The notes: a model not told the origin generated them from the letters alone. 64,000 nt of DNA from Dastarcus helophoroides (GCA_028583605.1 CM053330.1:17075539-17139538); one strand, 5' to 3'; shown: positions 24,046 through 36,200, numbered from the stretch's first letter. Translations and numbers: made by a program.

Positions 24046-26580
24046 TAGGGAATTCGATCCCGATCCTTATTTCCAATCCCGGGATTTTGAGATTTTAGAT
24101 TTTGAATTAAATCTAAATTTATAAAATAGTGCAAAAATAAATGTGAGAATTTTTTTGAGAAATCTCGAAACTCTTTTCCAATTTTCAATTTTGAAAGATA
24201 AACTGAATTAAAAAAAATCGTGAATTTGAAATATTCAAATGTTCAAAAAAACCGAATTTTTTAAAAGTTTAAATACTGAAGAAAATGTTAATGACCAGAA
24301 AAGAAAGCCTTTAAAAATCCTTAAAATTTTGAAAAGTTAAAATTTTGGAAAAAGTTTGAAATTTAAAAGTCAAAATTTTCAAAAAAAAGAGGGCGCAATC
24401 TTGTAAAGTATAGACATGTTGGAGAATATCGATATTTTAAAAAAAACGAGATTTACGAAACAGGATTGAAAAATTTAAGATAAGGAGAAATTTTCAAAAA
24501 GTTCGAAATTGTAGAAAAAGATAGAATGAAAAAATGAACGTAATTTTTCAAAAAGTCAAAAATTTTAAGTCAAATTTGTTTAACAAACCAATATTATTCT
24601 AAAGTCGAAATTTTCAAAAGGTGTCGAAATTTGAAAACTGTCAAAATTTTCATAGAAAGTTAAAATTTCCAGAAAAAATCTGGGATTTAAAAAAATGGAT
24701 ATTTTAAATAAGATTCAAACATTAGAGAAATCGGTAATCTCTAAAATTCTAAAATATGAAAAAGTAGCGAAATTTTGGAAAAAATTCATAATTTTAAAAA
24801 AAGCTGAAATTTTAAATTTAAACTTTCAATTTTAACATTACCGTTGATTTAAAAAAAAATAAAACTTTGAACTTATACTGGGAAGTTTCAGGAAAAGATA
24901 GAAATTTCGATAAACTTGAAATTTATAGAAAATATTCTCGAATTTTTAAGTTTAAAAAATTGAAGTTAAATTAGGATTCTTTTTTAAGTACAAATTTTGA
25001 CCAAAATAGGAAATTTATTAAAATAATCCAAGTTTTAAAATAGCATTTCCAAAAACGGTCTACACTTCGAATTTAAAATTGAAACGAAAGATATTGAGAT
25101 TTAAAAAAAACAAATTCTTTAAAAAGTTTAAATTTGAGAAAATAGGACGGAATTTAAAAAAAAAGTTGAAATTTAAAAAATTGAAATGTAATGTAAAATT
25201 TTGAAAAGAATAAGAATTTTCAAAAAAAACCTAACATTTTGGAAAATATCGTAATTTTGAATAATGTAAACATTTTCATGGAAAGTTAAGAATTCCAAGA
25301 TTTTTAAAAAATAATCGACATTGTAAAAAAAATTTCAACACTTTAACAAAATTGACATTTTGAAAATTTGAACATTTGAAGAAAAGGATAATTTTTTCAA
25401 AAAAGTTAAAATCTTGAAAAATAAATAGGATTTCAAAAATGGTCAAAAGTTTGAAAAAAAATCGAATCTAAAAAATTGAAAAATTTTCTGTCAAATTTTC
25501 AAAATAAAGCGAATTTTTTGGAAAGTCTTGATACTAAAGAAAGTCCAAAATTATCAAAAAAGTTCAAATTTTCAAAAATAATCCAAATTTTGAAGTTAAA
25601 ATTTTCGAAAAAAATGAAAATTTGGGATAATTGAAATTTTGAAGAAAGTTATATTTTTTAAAATGTCGATAATCTCAATTATAAATTTTCCAAAAAAAAT
25701 GGAAATTTTGAAACATTTTTGAAGTTTCCAAAAAAAGTCAACATTTAAAAAAAATGTCGACCTTTTTAAACATTATTAAAAATGACAATATTTTCAAAAT
25801 TTCAAAAAATTCCCCGATTGTAAACAATCGAAATTCTGAAAAAAATTAGAATTTTGAAGAAACTCTAAATTTTCAAAAAAAAAGTTGTGAGAAAACTCAA
25901 AATTTTGAAAAATAATATCTGAAAACTAATAAAGCCAACATTTTTAGGAATAACCAAAATTTTTTATAATTTGAAAAAATATTTAAATTTTCAAACAATT
26001 TTAAATTTCGAAAAAAGTGAAATTTTGAAGAGTTCAAAAATGTTCAAAAAGTCCAAATTTTGGAAAAAATGAGTATTTTCAAACAACAAAAGTTGGAAAC
26101 TATAACGAAATCTTAAAAAAATTAAATTTTTAAAGAGTCTAAATTTTCGAAAATAAACCAAAACTTTGATAAGTCAAAATTCTCAAAACAAGCAAAATTT
26201 TGAACTTTTTTTCAAATAAGTCAAAATCTTTAGAAAAGGATCAATCCTTTTCTCGAAATTTAAACTTTTTGTGAATATCGACTCATTACTTTTAAAAATT
26301 TTCAGAAGAGGATCGAAATTTTGAAAAAAGAGATGATATTCACAAAAAGTTTAAACTTCAAGAAAAGGATTAAAATAGGAAAATGATGAAATTTTCAAAC
26401 AAAGATGTCGAAATTATTAAAAAATGTCAAAATGTTTTAAAAATCAAATTTTTCAACAAAATATCGAAATTGAAAACTAAATTTTCAAAATTTTAAAATT
26501 TTCAAGACAGACGAAATTTTCGAAAATATTCGAAACTTTTAAAAAGGTGAAATTCTTTAAAAAAAAGTCGGAACTTTGTG
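24046..26580 (+). repeat. hAT-like left end followed by a long AT-rich array, plus orientation
   Basis: It starts TAGGGAATTCGATCCCGATC, and AATCCCGGGATTTTGAGATT follows. It resembles the TAGGGAC ends at 11604 and 23647, with the same CCCGGGA subterminal motif. It passes straight into more than 2 kb of plus-oriented AAAAAAGTCGAAATTTT-type repeats. No matching right end was found with the flanking 8-mer ACAGTAAC. It contains no coding region. Confidence 0.55.
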
Positions 26581-26700
26581 ACGTTACGAAGCTTATGACT
26601 GGCTAGCGGGCGAAGCCCGCCGAGACCTTGTCTCCAGACAGTTTGTGGGGCCGACGCCCTTCACTTGGACTGCCAGAGTATTTGCTACAAGAGATGTATT
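26581..26700. other. GC-rich boundary module between arrays of opposite orientation
   Basis: This non-array segment carries a hairpin (GCGGGCGAAGCCCGC), then GAGACCTTGTCTCC and GGGGCCGACGCCC. Plus-oriented array lies before it and minus-oriented array after it. GACCTTGTC-like words recur at other array edges (about 31880 and 51450). Confidence 0.5.
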
Positions 26701-27750
26701 CTTCAAATTATGAGTTTGTACTTTTTACTTTCACTCCCTAATAATTTAGTTGCAAACTCAAAATTTGGACTCTCAAAATGTGCCATTTTTCCAAATTTCG
26801 ACTTTAATATCGAAACAATTTACCTAAAATTACGAATGTAATCTGAGTACTCAAAATTAAAATTTTTCTTTTCATTTAAATGTTTGCAAAATTTCGACAC
26901 TAAAATTACAGTTTTTGTTTTCCCTTAAACTTCGATTTCAACTTCAAAACTTCAGCTTTTTGTAAAAATGTGGATGTTTATCTTTAAAATGTCAACCTCT
27001 CGAATTAAGGCCAAAAATCGCATTTAAGAGAATTAATTTGGAGTATTTTTTCGAAGTTTTTTTTTTACAAAACTTGCCGTTTACCTTTCAATTTTTGTTT
27101 ACTTTTCCTATAACTTTACTTGTAAACTCACAACTTCGACTTTTTCTCAAGATTCAAATTGTTAATTTTTACTTGTTTGTCCAAAATTTCGAGCCTAAAC
27201 AATGAATTTTAAATTTTTTTAAGATTTTGATTTCTTGTCGAAATAATTTCAGTTTCCAAAATTCTATGTCTTTATTTAGACTATGAATATAAACTCGAAA
27301 ACACAAGATTTTTTTCTCTCAATGTAAATTTCGAAACGTCTATTTGTTTTAGAAATTTCGGGAAATTTTTTTCTTTATTATGATTTCTTTGAAAATTGAA
27401 GTTCCAAAATTCAAAAATCACTTTTTAATGTTATAAAATCAATAATTAAGATCTGAAGCAGTTTTACGTCTTTGGCTTTTTTAAATTTCAAATTTAATAT
27501 TGACTTTTTTCTCAAAAAACTTGAGCTCTTTATACAAAATCTTGATTATAAATGCACCATTTCAATTTTGTTTCTAATAATTTTTGACTTTTTGTTTCAA
27601 AATTTCTAGAACATTTTTAACTTTTTGAAAGCCTGAAATATATTCTTAAAATTCGTGCTTTTAGTTATTTCTTTTTGCCTAAATTTTTGCTGCAAATTCG
27701 GAATATTTTATTATTTAGCGATTTTGATTTTTTTTGTACCTATCTAGAAA
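26701..27750 (-). repeat. AT-rich quasi-tandem array, minus orientation
   Basis: Words such as AAAATTTCGACTTT, CAAAATTTCGA and AACTTCGA show the opposite strand polarity to the array at 24046-26580. No coding region is present. Confidence 0.7.
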
Positions 27751-28440
27751 TATTCGATCGAAGGGGTCGCTGATTTAAGTAGCCCGCCACAAAATTTGGA
27801 GACAGTCCGTCCTTGCCATAACATTTACCTCCACAGTCTCGTTTCGGAAAAGACCATCACCGTTTCCGTTAATTAGCCAAAGATACCATCAAATCTCAAA
27901 ATTTTGCTACTACATATTTCCAAGAAAATTTTGCGCTGAACATTCCTGTTGAGGTGTCGATGATTCAAGTAGATTCATTATTTTTACAAGACAATTATAT
28001 CGCTTCCATTGTTTCTACAACTTCTAAGTAATTCATTAGAAAGAACACCCAAGTGATAATGACAGCAAATTTGCCTTCTCATAACAAGCACTGAAATGAT
28101 AAATGGCCGCTTATCGGAATCGTTTTTACCAACACGTGATAAAAAAGAATAAACCGGAAAAACATTGTAAAATAATAAATAAAAATAAAATAATAATAAA
28201 CATACTTAAGTCACCTGACATTATATAAAAATTAATCAAACTTAAAAATGGTTGCAAAGAGAATTAAAGAAACTTGAACATTCTCATTTAAAATTTTTAA
28301 AAAGTCATGTAAGCCTCGCCCAAGGCACTAATAAGTTGCAGTTGAAACTACATAGATTACAAAAAATGTAGTATACTCAGAAATAGGAAAATAATGCGAG
28401 TAAAATTACACAGAAGCATTTTATTCAAGTCCACCCGGGT
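27751..28440. other. Mixed unique DNA with a short imperfect direct repeat
   Basis: AGGGGTCGCTGATTTAAGTAG (near 27761) recurs as GAGGTGTCGATGATTCAAGTAG (near 27950), about 190 bases apart. Otherwise this is AT-rich DNA between arrays with no gene seen. Confidence 0.4.
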
Positions 28441-29104
28441 GTGAAAAAGTCGAAATTTTCAGAAGAAAATGAATTTCGAACAATAACTTGAAATTACTGG
28501 GAACCAAATTTCAAAAAGAAAATAAAAAAACAGATAATTAACAAAACGAACTTCGAAAAAAAATTACGATTTTTGAAAAATAAGTACAATTTAGAGAAAT
28601 TAAGAGAAAAAGATCGTATTTTCTAGCAAATATTTCAATCAGCTTTCCAAGAGAAAATCTAATTGTAAGATCAAAATTGTAATTTTGAAAATAAACTAGT
28701 AATTTTGAAAAATAAGAATTTCGAAAAAAAAATTTGAAAAAGTCGGAGTTTTCATATTTAAAATACAAACCCATTCTTTCACACAAGCTCGAGAAATGTC
28801 TAAAATTTTTAAAAAGTTGAAATTTTCTATGTTCTAATTTTGTAAAAAAGTCTAATTTTGAAACAAAAATCGCAATTTCCAAAAACATCGTTCTCAAAAT
28901 TTAAAATTCAGTCAGGACGTTGAATTTATAAGAAATCTTTTTCTCTAAATCCTTAAAAATATTTTTCTCAAAATTTTTATTAACATTCCGATCTAATTTG
29001 GAGGGAAAACATTTTCAGAACCATAAAATATCACATTTTGGGATAAGAGTGGATATTTGTTGAAAAAGACAAATATTAAGAAAAATTGGGGAATTTCGAA
29101 ATAA
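28441..29104 (+). repeat. AT-rich quasi-tandem array, plus orientation
   Basis: It starts after ACCCGGGTGTGAAAAAGTCG and contains repeats of AAAAAGTCGAAATTTTC type. The frames 28538-28897 and 28993-29178 on the other strand are translated array and not genes. The TTAA transposon is inserted at its right end. Confidence 0.65.
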
Positions 29105-30363
29105 TTAAGGGCGGGGTAAGGGTTTTCACTTTCGAATAATCGAATTTTTTTTGTTTGTCTTATCTTATTGTTTAACACTTCAAGAATATGTCCTTAAAAT
29201 TTTAAGCCGATATAAGCAATGTTCTTGAAGTTATTGTCTTAATAATCTCCTGGCCTTTTAACACTATAACTCAACAGCTGCGGGCGGTCGGGATAGCAGT
29301 GCAGCTATCGAACAGATATACAGTTTAGTCATTGCTATACTACTATACACTACAAGAAGAAGCGAGCGTCAATTTGTCGTTAGACGTTCGACCGTGTGCG
29401 TACTCAAAATGCCAACGAAAATCTCAACCACCTGATTTGATGATGATTTGGAGAATTGCACCGAAAAAATTATCTGGCAGCAGACACATTGTTGAATTTG
29501 CATCTTATGTAGCTGCATGCACTTTCAATGAAGGTGTTGGTGCTTTCCTAACTTTTCTGTCTGACATGAACGTCAGCGTCGGCCCAAGCGCTCATGATTA
29601 TGCGACATTCGCGGACAGCAATCGCATTGACAGGGCTGAGATTCAAGCTGAGCAGCAGAGCAAAGAAGCCAGAATAAAACAAAGACTTGAGAAAAAAGAG
29701 GCTGAAGACATCGACAATGCCGCAGGAAGTCTGTTGTATGGAGCTGGAATCGATGATTCTGTGTAAGTTGGAAAAAAAATTTTTTTTTCTTCACTTTTTT
29801 AGTTCATAAACTTTAGACGCGTTTCTCTCAAAACTACTTTTTCAAAGTCCGTGTTCACTGTCATTTAAAAACTACTTGACCGATTCATTTCAAACTTTGT
29901 ACATATTTTCGACATATAAAATACCGCCCCCCAACGTTTAGTTAATTTTTTTTTTACATTAAGGGTGTTTCCCACCCACAAAATTGCGGAATTTTTCGTA
30001 GAAAATAACAGTTCACACTTTTGATGGCCGCCAAAAATTTTTAAATGAAAAAAAAAATTATCAGAGAACGTTGGGGGGAAGATTTGATTATAATTTAACT
30101 AATTTTCATGGTTTTTTATTTTCAGATAATTTCCGGCCGAGTTATGGTGAACACCGCAAATTGTTTTTTTCCCAAGACGTTCTGGGGGAAGCTCTGTTAC
30201 CGGCTTATCATTCAATAATTCTGCATGAAAAAATTACACAACATTGTCAAAAATATGCTCGATAATGTACAAAAGATTCGAATGAAATTGCTCATTCCAT
30301 ATTTGAGAAAAAAAATCGCAAAAAAGTGTTTTTTTTACGCTGAAACCCTTACCCCGCCCTTAA
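29105..30363 (+). mobile_element. TTAA-flanked DNA transposon (Kolobok- or piggyBac-like)
   Basis: The element is bounded by TTAA at 29105-29108 and TTAA at 30360-30363. Its ends are inverted repeats: GGGCGGGGTAAGGGTTTTCA at 29109 and TGAAACCCTTACCCCGCCC ending at 30359, which match apart from one base in the T run. TTAA duplications are the hallmark of the piggyBac and Kolobok superfamilies, and GGG-starting ends favour the latter. It carries one ORF (29332-29766). It also has an internal imperfect inverted repeat (CCCCCCAACGTT at about 29926, AACGTTGGGGGG at about 30067). At about 1.25 kb it is too short for a full transposase, so it is probably an internally deleted derivative. Confidence 0.85.
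29332..29766 (+). CDS. Transposon-encoded protein, C-terminal transposase tail type
   Basis: The 144-residue product has an unremarkable first third. From about residue 45 it resembles the C-terminal tail of transposase-like proteins spread through insect genomes: SRHIVEFASYVAACTFNEG, then VGPSAHDYATFAD, a charged helix rich in Lys and Glu (EARIKQRLEKKEAED), and the ending LLYGAGIDDSV. No catalytic domain is visible. The frame is open from an ATG, but the true start may lie elsewhere. A splice-donor-like GTGTAAGT lies at the stop codon and an acceptor-like TTTTATTTTCAG at about 30124. Splicing between them would still give a stop right after DSV. Its role is unknown; it may be a remnant of the parent transposase gene. 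I know the family resemblance only from recall of related proteins. Confidence 0.55.
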   Translation: MLYYYTLQEEASVNLSLDVRPCAYSKCQRKSQPPDLMMIWRIAPKKLSGSRHIVEFASYVAACTFNEGVGAFLTFLSDMNVSVGPSAHDYATFADSNRIDRAEIQAEQQSKEARIKQRLEKKEAEDIDNAAGSLLYGAGIDDSV

Positions 30364-30595
30364 ACGATTTTTGAAACAAAAGTTCCAAAAGAAGAATTTT
30401 GACAATAAAATCGAAATTTTGAAATAGTCAAATTCTGAGGAAAATGCAAGTTTTAGGAAAAAGTCTATTTTAAGATAAAAAGTAAAAATTCCGGGAAAGA
30501 AGACGAGTTTACCAAGAAGAAGAAGAAGAATATTAAATATCGGATATGGAGATAAATTTCAAAATTTCATGAAAAAGAAACCAGTCGAAATTTCC
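30364..30595 (+). repeat. AT-rich array, plus orientation
   Basis: This is the continuation of the array into which the TTAA element inserted, with words such as AAAATCGAAATTTTG. It also has a short AAG/GAA tract near 30515. Confidence 0.55.
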
Positions 30596-30663
30596 AAAAA
30601 ATCAGATTCTAATACAAGATATACTTCTTCCGGGATTGGACCGTGTCAAAGAACTACTAAAAG

Positions 30664-30715
30664 TGTTCGACGTTTCACCCACCATCGTAGGGGGCTTCTT
30701 CAGGAAGAAAGAAAA
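30664..30715 (-). ncRNA. Hammerhead-like ribozyme of the Penelope-like element
   Basis: On the minus strand CTGAAGA (30697-30703) is followed by an imperfect stem II (AGCCCCC...GGTGGGT), then GAAAC (30672-30676), then GTC. This gives a palindromic ACGT stem III with C before the predicted cut. Flanking TTC and GAA can pair as the start of stem I. Short hammerheads with almost no stem III that act as dimers are known from Penelope-like elements. Two mismatches in stem II suggest decay. Confidence 0.6.
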
Positions 30716-30782
30716 GAAACAATAAATAAAAGGAGAAATATAAGGGAATAAGCAAAAATGAAAAGGCCAATTTCGAAACATC

Positions 30783-30935
30783 AGAGCACAGTAACTCAGT
30801 ATGTCCACCATACCAGAGGCGAAACTCTTCTAAATTGAAAATTGTTACAAAGGAAAAGAAAGTTTAGACAGAAGAGCACGGTAACTCAGTATGTCCACCA
30901 TATCAGAGGCGAAAGTCCTCTGAGAGGAAAGAGAG
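30783..30935 (-). repeat. 90-bp tandem repeat of the Penelope-like element
   Basis: AGAGCACAGTAACTCAG at 30783 recurs as AGAGCACGGTAACTCAG at 30873, each followed by TATGTCCACCATAYCAGAGG. One full unit and part of a second are present. A related fragment lies at 9121-9240 in the opposite orientation. Confidence 0.8.
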
Positions 30936-31362
30936 AAAGGGAAACTTCCGATGGTTGGTTTCCAGAAAGAGGAAAGCATGTAACCGTCGTCTCTGTTAAT
31001 GCTTTTGGGGAATTTTTGGATTTCAATGGCCTCGCGTATCTTCCTATTATAGTAATTGGGAATATTAGATATAATTGAAATATTATCAAAGAGAATCTTA
31101 TGCCCGGTCTCATGTTGATGTTTCGCAACGGCTGACTGCGAAAAACCAGACCTAAGACATCTTTGGTGCTCGGATATTCGCGTCTTAAATGATCGCCCCG
31201 TTTCTTCGATGTACACTGAACCATGAGAACAAGGAACCCTATACAGACCATTAGAACAAAATAATGAAATTTTATCTTTGGGAGATGGGAGGAGCTGTTG
31301 AATCTTTGAGGATGATGAAAAAATGGGTTTATTGTTATCATTATCAGATTCTAAGTTTTCAA
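30845..31362 (-). pseudogene. GIY-YIG endonuclease of a Penelope-like element
   Basis: The frame is open for about 170 codons from 31362 without a convincing ATG, so it is the tail of a longer protein. It contains GLYRVPCSHGSVYIEETGRS (the GIY...YIG block, with YIE in place of YIG), RISEHQRCLRSG, SAVAKHQHETGH, then YNRKIREAIEI and INRDDGYMLSSFWKP. These are landmarks of the GIY-YIG nuclease that Penelope-like elements carry after the reverse transcriptase and use to nick target DNA. The Gly-to-Glu change in the YIG motif may reduce activity. The frame closes at LSFPL, inside the tandem repeat. A stop-bounded array lies immediately upstream. Confidence 0.85.
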
Positions 31363-32330
31363 AAATAGCTAAAAGTTAAGAAAATTGTCGAAATTTAAAA
31401 AAAAAATAACGAAATTTCGAGAAAACTTCGAACAGGATAAAAAATTCAAAATGTTCTAGAGAAAGACAAATTTTAAGGAAAAAGTCGAAATTTTGAAAAA
31501 AAAATAATCAAGTCTCAGAAAAAGACGAAATTAGAAGAAAATGATCGAAATTTTGCCAAAAAGATCTACATTTTTAGAAAAAGCCTTTCATTTTCCAAAG
31601 AAAATTAAATTAAAAAAAAAGTCGATATTTAAAAAAAATAGTCGAAACTTCGAAAAAAAGACGATATTACCAGAGAACTTTTGCGAAAAAGATCTAAATT
31701 TTGAAAAAATGCGTTTAATCTTAGTAAAAATCTGAAATTTTCAAAAAACAGTCAGTTTTTATTGAAAATAAGAAAAAAGCGATATTTAAGAGAGAAAAAA
31801 ACGAAATTTAAAAAAAAAGGAAATTTCCTGGGTGAATATTCATTTTCTTTTGACTGCTCGACTCAGAGGAAGACAGGCGACCTTGCCTCATGTGGCGTCA
31901 GAAAATGTCCAATATTATGATACACGTCGAAATATTGACAAAGAAAGTCAAACTTCAAGAAAATTTTTTCGTAACTTTTTTACAAAAATTTTAAATTTCC
32001 AAAAAATAAACTTATTTTATCAGAAGATGGACCAAATTTGGAGGAAAAGGCAAATTTTATTAAACAAGCTGAAAAATTGCCGAATTAAAAAAAGTCGAAT
32101 TTTAAGAAAAGGCAAAATTTGAGAAAAAAGGGGCGATCTTTTAAATAAAAATTTGAGATTTTGTTTGAGTCACGATTGATAAAAGAAGTGGAATTTTATG
32201 AACAAATGCATAATTTAAAAAAAAGGCAAAAATTGAAAAAAAAATTCGAAATTTGAGAAAAAAGTCAAAATGTCGAAAAAATATTTCAAGGAAAGAATGA
32301 ATTTTGAAGCTGGAAAGAAAACTGGTCCCC
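31363..32330 (+). repeat. AT-rich quasi-tandem array, plus orientation, with a boundary module
   Basis: Plus-oriented units run to about 31828 and again from about 31930. A non-array piece lies at 31830-31915 (GAATATTCATTTTCTTTTGA, then GGCGACCTTGCCTCATG). The frames 31541-31735 and 31832-32122 are not genes. Confidence 0.65.
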
Positions 32331-32405
32331 CAGTTGAATACATAAATTTTCCGGTTTGCTGCATGAACTAGAGGGGGGGGCAAACGCCCCACTATTCTAG
32401 ATATG
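32330..32405 (+). repeat. Array boundary module
   Basis: GTTGAATACATAAATTTTCC and GGGGGGGCAAACGCCCC, followed by TATGCCTATGGG, recur in similar form at 52390-52500 (GTTGAATATACATTTTCTAC, GGGTCAAACGCCCTAG, TACGCCTATG). The module follows a plus-oriented array in this copy. Confidence 0.55.
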
Positions 32406-33196
32406 CCTATGGGCAGCTAGGATAGGTAGCAGAAATAAAATTTTATGTAATCAACTATCCAAAGTTACAAACAGTTTATGCAATTTCATGGTTTGTTAAA
32501 TTGAAAGAGTTCGATTTGGTTTGTTTTACATATAAACTCGATAACAGCACAAACATTATTTTATTTTTGCTAAATGCTCAGCCAAAACAAAAACTAAAAA
32601 AAAACAGAGCCCCGCAAAAAAAATCCAATCGGGCCGCGCACTTATTGGATTCGGGCCTGGGGTGACTTTTAAATCGATTTTAAATTATACAAATTAACCT
32701 CAATAATTTTAAGTTTTGTGGTTTCGGTTTTTATTTGTGGAAATATTTTGAAATAAATTCACCTAAAATACAGCTAAAAACATTAGTGTCGATATTATTA
32801 AGGTAGTACTGTCAGTTTTATTACTATCGTTCAGAATTTAATGGAATTTGGCATATCGATAGATTGTGGTAAGATGATCATCCAGTTAAATTTTTGACGA
32901 ACTACAGAGAATCAATAAAAAGTTATTCACATTTGAAATTTCAGGCTTTTAACATTGAGCCTTATGAAAAACCAGAAATATTATCCATATTTTACAAAAA
33001 GTACCGTTCAGGTTTCGGTAAAAAGGGAAGAAACGATGAAAAACGTCATATAAAACATTTTAGATATTTAGAATTACAGCTTTAGAAAGAGTGATAGAAA
33101 TAATTGGCGAATAAATATCAAATATTTTTTAACCTAATTTTTCAGTCATTCATTAGATGTGTCAACGTCATTTTTATGTAAAGAATTAGACGAGCA
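32406..33196. other. AT-rich unique DNA, no gene seen
   Basis: Nothing recognisable. It ends at the 8-bp target duplication of hAT-like element A. Confidence 0.45.
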
Positions 33197-33204
33197 TCGA
33201 CGAC
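33197..33204. repeat. Target-site duplication of element A, left
   Basis: TCGACGAC, identical to 41177-41184. Confidence 0.85.
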
Positions 33205-36200
33205 TAGGGATGCAACATCGTTCAAAAAAGAATCGATGTTGCAACATCGATATTTTTTTCAATCGAACATCGATGTCTGAAACATCGGTATTCAGTATCG
33301 ATACATCGATGTTTTTCTGATGTTTTATAAATATTTAATCGCGAGTTTAAGAAGTCAAAATTGGGAAATTGTAGAAAAGAACATCCATTTAAAAAGATTT
33401 TTTTTTAAATTTCGAGTTTAATTGGAATTTAGACTTTTTTCTCGAAATTCCGAGATTAAAGTTGAAATGTCGACCCTAATGTCGAAATTTCGACTTTTTT
33501 CTCGAAATTTCGCCTTTAATCTCAAAATTTCAACTTTTTTCTAAAAATCTGAGATAAATATACACGAAAATTAGGTTAGGCATACAATATTGACAGATAA
33601 CGCTAACCCTAGCGTCATCTGTCAATATTGTATGCACACCCGTGTTCAGTTACTTCAATTTGTAATAACCAAAATTTCGACTTTTTTCTCGAAATTTCCA
33701 GGTTAAAATCTAAATTCGAGATTAAGGTCAAAATTTTGACTTTACTTCTGAAATTTCGTAAAAAAAGTTAATATTTCAAGATTAAAGTCGAAATTTAGAG
33801 AAAAAAACTCGACAACTCGCCTTTAAACTCGAAGTTTCTAACACCTTTTTTTATTGATGGTCTTTTTTCAACCAAATTCTTTAATTATTTTTTATGAAAT
33901 GAGAAAAAACACAAATTTCGAGAAAAAACTAAAATTTATAAAAATAAAATCTGGTTTAATACAAATTTTGGAATTTTGAAAAATAAACGAATTTTAAAAA
34001 TGGCAAAATTTTTAAAATATCCAAAATTTTGAAAAAGAATTTAAAATTTAGAACTTTGGAAATTTAAAACAAAAGGATAAATTTTGAAACGTTGAAATTT
34101 TCAAAAAAAATTCAGGTTTTTCAAAAAAAGTCGAAATTTCGATAATTTTCTTTTTAAAACGTCAGGCAAAATTTTGTAAAAATGCCAAACTTTTAAAAGT
34201 CGGAATTTAAAAAAGGGAACTTTTGAGAAATATCAAATTTTGAAAATTTTAGGAGTCGGAATAATTAAAAAAAAAGAAACTTTCAAAACATTGCAAATTT
34301 TCTAAAAAGTCGGAATTTTAACAGACGAATTTTAAATAGAAAATTCAAAAGTCAAATTTTTGAAAAATGTCGACATTTTCATAAAAAGTCAAAATTTCTA
34401 AAAATGTGGAAATTATGAAAAAAAAATAGTAAAAAAGTTGAAGACAAAATTTTTAAAGATTTGAAAATATCCAATTTTCACAAAAACGAAATTAGTGAAG
34501 TCGTACTAATTTCATTTAAAGAAAAATTGTAATTTTGACCAAAGTAAAGATTTTCAAAAAGGACAAAATTTTGGAAAATCCTGAAAATTTCAAAAAGGAC
34601 AAAATTTGAAATAATGTTATAAATTGAAAAATGTCGAAATGTTTAAAAAGAAAGTCGAAATTTTGAAGGAAATTGGAAAATCTTAAAGGATGTCTTTCAA
34701 GAGAATTTTAAATTTTTTTATGAAAAAACGAAGTTTTTAAAAAACCCATACCTTTTTAAAAGTGGTTTTAATTTAACTTAAAAAAATGCAATTTGAAAAA
34801 GTAGGGATTTAAATGGCCAAAAATTTTAAAAATAAGTTTTTGAAAAAATCTATATGTTCAAAATAGTTGAAATTTAGAATAGTCAGAATTAAGAAAAAAT
34901 AATCGACAATTTAAAATAAATCGAAATTTTAAAACAATTCCAAAGCTTTTGTTAAAAAGTGAAATATTTAGAAAATTCCAAAATTTGGAATTTTAAAAAA
35001 TAAGAGATCTTAAAAATGTCGAAATCTTTAAAAATCCTCAATTTTAAAAAAGAGATTAACATTTTAAACAAATTAAAGGTTAAAATTTTGAAAACTGTTG
35101 AAATTCTCATAAAAAATTGAAACTTTCAGAAAAAAATCCAGATGATCAAAAACAATTCGAAATTTAAAAAAAAAACTCAAACTTTTTATAAAAGTCGAAG
35201 AAGATTTTGTGAAAATACCAAACTTTTAAAAAAGTGCAGCAGTAATTTTCAAAGAGAGTTAAAAATTTGAAAATTCAAAATTTTCAGAAGAATCAGAAAT
35301 GTTTTGAAAATCAAAATTTTTAAAATATTCAAAATTTTTGAAAAACTACAAATTTTAAAAAATATCAAAATTTTTAATAGTCAAAATTTTAAAATATATA
35401 GACATTTTAATAAAAAGTTAAAATGTTCAATAAAAAGGCAAGATTTCCAAAAAAGTGGAGTCGAATTTTCTAAAAAATTCTTTTGAGAGTACAAGTAAAG
35501 TCTAAATTTTTCGAACAAAGCAGACATTTCGAAATGACATACATACATGGGAAAAAACCTTAACATTTAAAAGCTAAACTCAAAGTTCTAAAAATGTCAT
35601 CTTTAATCTTAAATATTTATAAAAAATGTTCGAATTTTCGATAAAGCTTTAAAATTAAAGTCCGGATTCGGAGAAAGCAATTTGGAAAAAAACTAAAATT
35701 TGTAAAAATAAAATTTGATTTAATACAAAATTTCAGGAAAGATTCGAGATTTCCAAGAAAATTTGGAATTAAAAAGTATGCAATTTTCAGATTTAATCAT
35801 GGAATTTTGATGAAAATTTCTAATTTCTGGTAGTAAGTATGAAGATTTATTTATTCAAAAATTGATAACTTCTCAAATAATCCAAATTTGGAAATTAGGT
35901 TCAAAATTTTAAAAATTCTCTTTAGGTTTTAATTTGGAAATTTTTAATTTTAACTTAAAAATTGGTCCCTGTCTAGAAATGTTCATCTTTTTTATGAAAA
36001 TTTCGACTTTTTTCTAGAGGTTTTCAATTAAAATGCGAAACTGACAAAATTAAAAGTTCGGAAAAGGAAATTTATGCAAAGAAAGTTGTCTTAAAAGAAC
36101 TGAAAATTTGATGATCAAACTAGAAATCTTGATAGATAAGAATTTTGTTTAAAATATTAAATAAATAGTATATAATTGTGAAAATTCAGTTTATAGTTTC

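Larger units (their letters stand above)
30600..31362 (-). mobile_element. Penelope-like element, 3' fragment
   Basis: Read on the minus strand, the piece holds a GIY-YIG endonuclease segment (31362 to 30845), a 90-bp tandem repeat (30783-30935) and a hammerhead-like motif (30664-30715). This is the order expected at the 3' end of Penelope-like retroelements. Array DNA lies on both sides. The reverse transcriptase part is absent. Confidence 0.8.

Noticed and set aside
30071..30265. 64-codon plus frame within the TTAA element
   Set aside because: It overlaps the putative intron acceptor, has no recognisable motif and lies after the natural end of the ORF.
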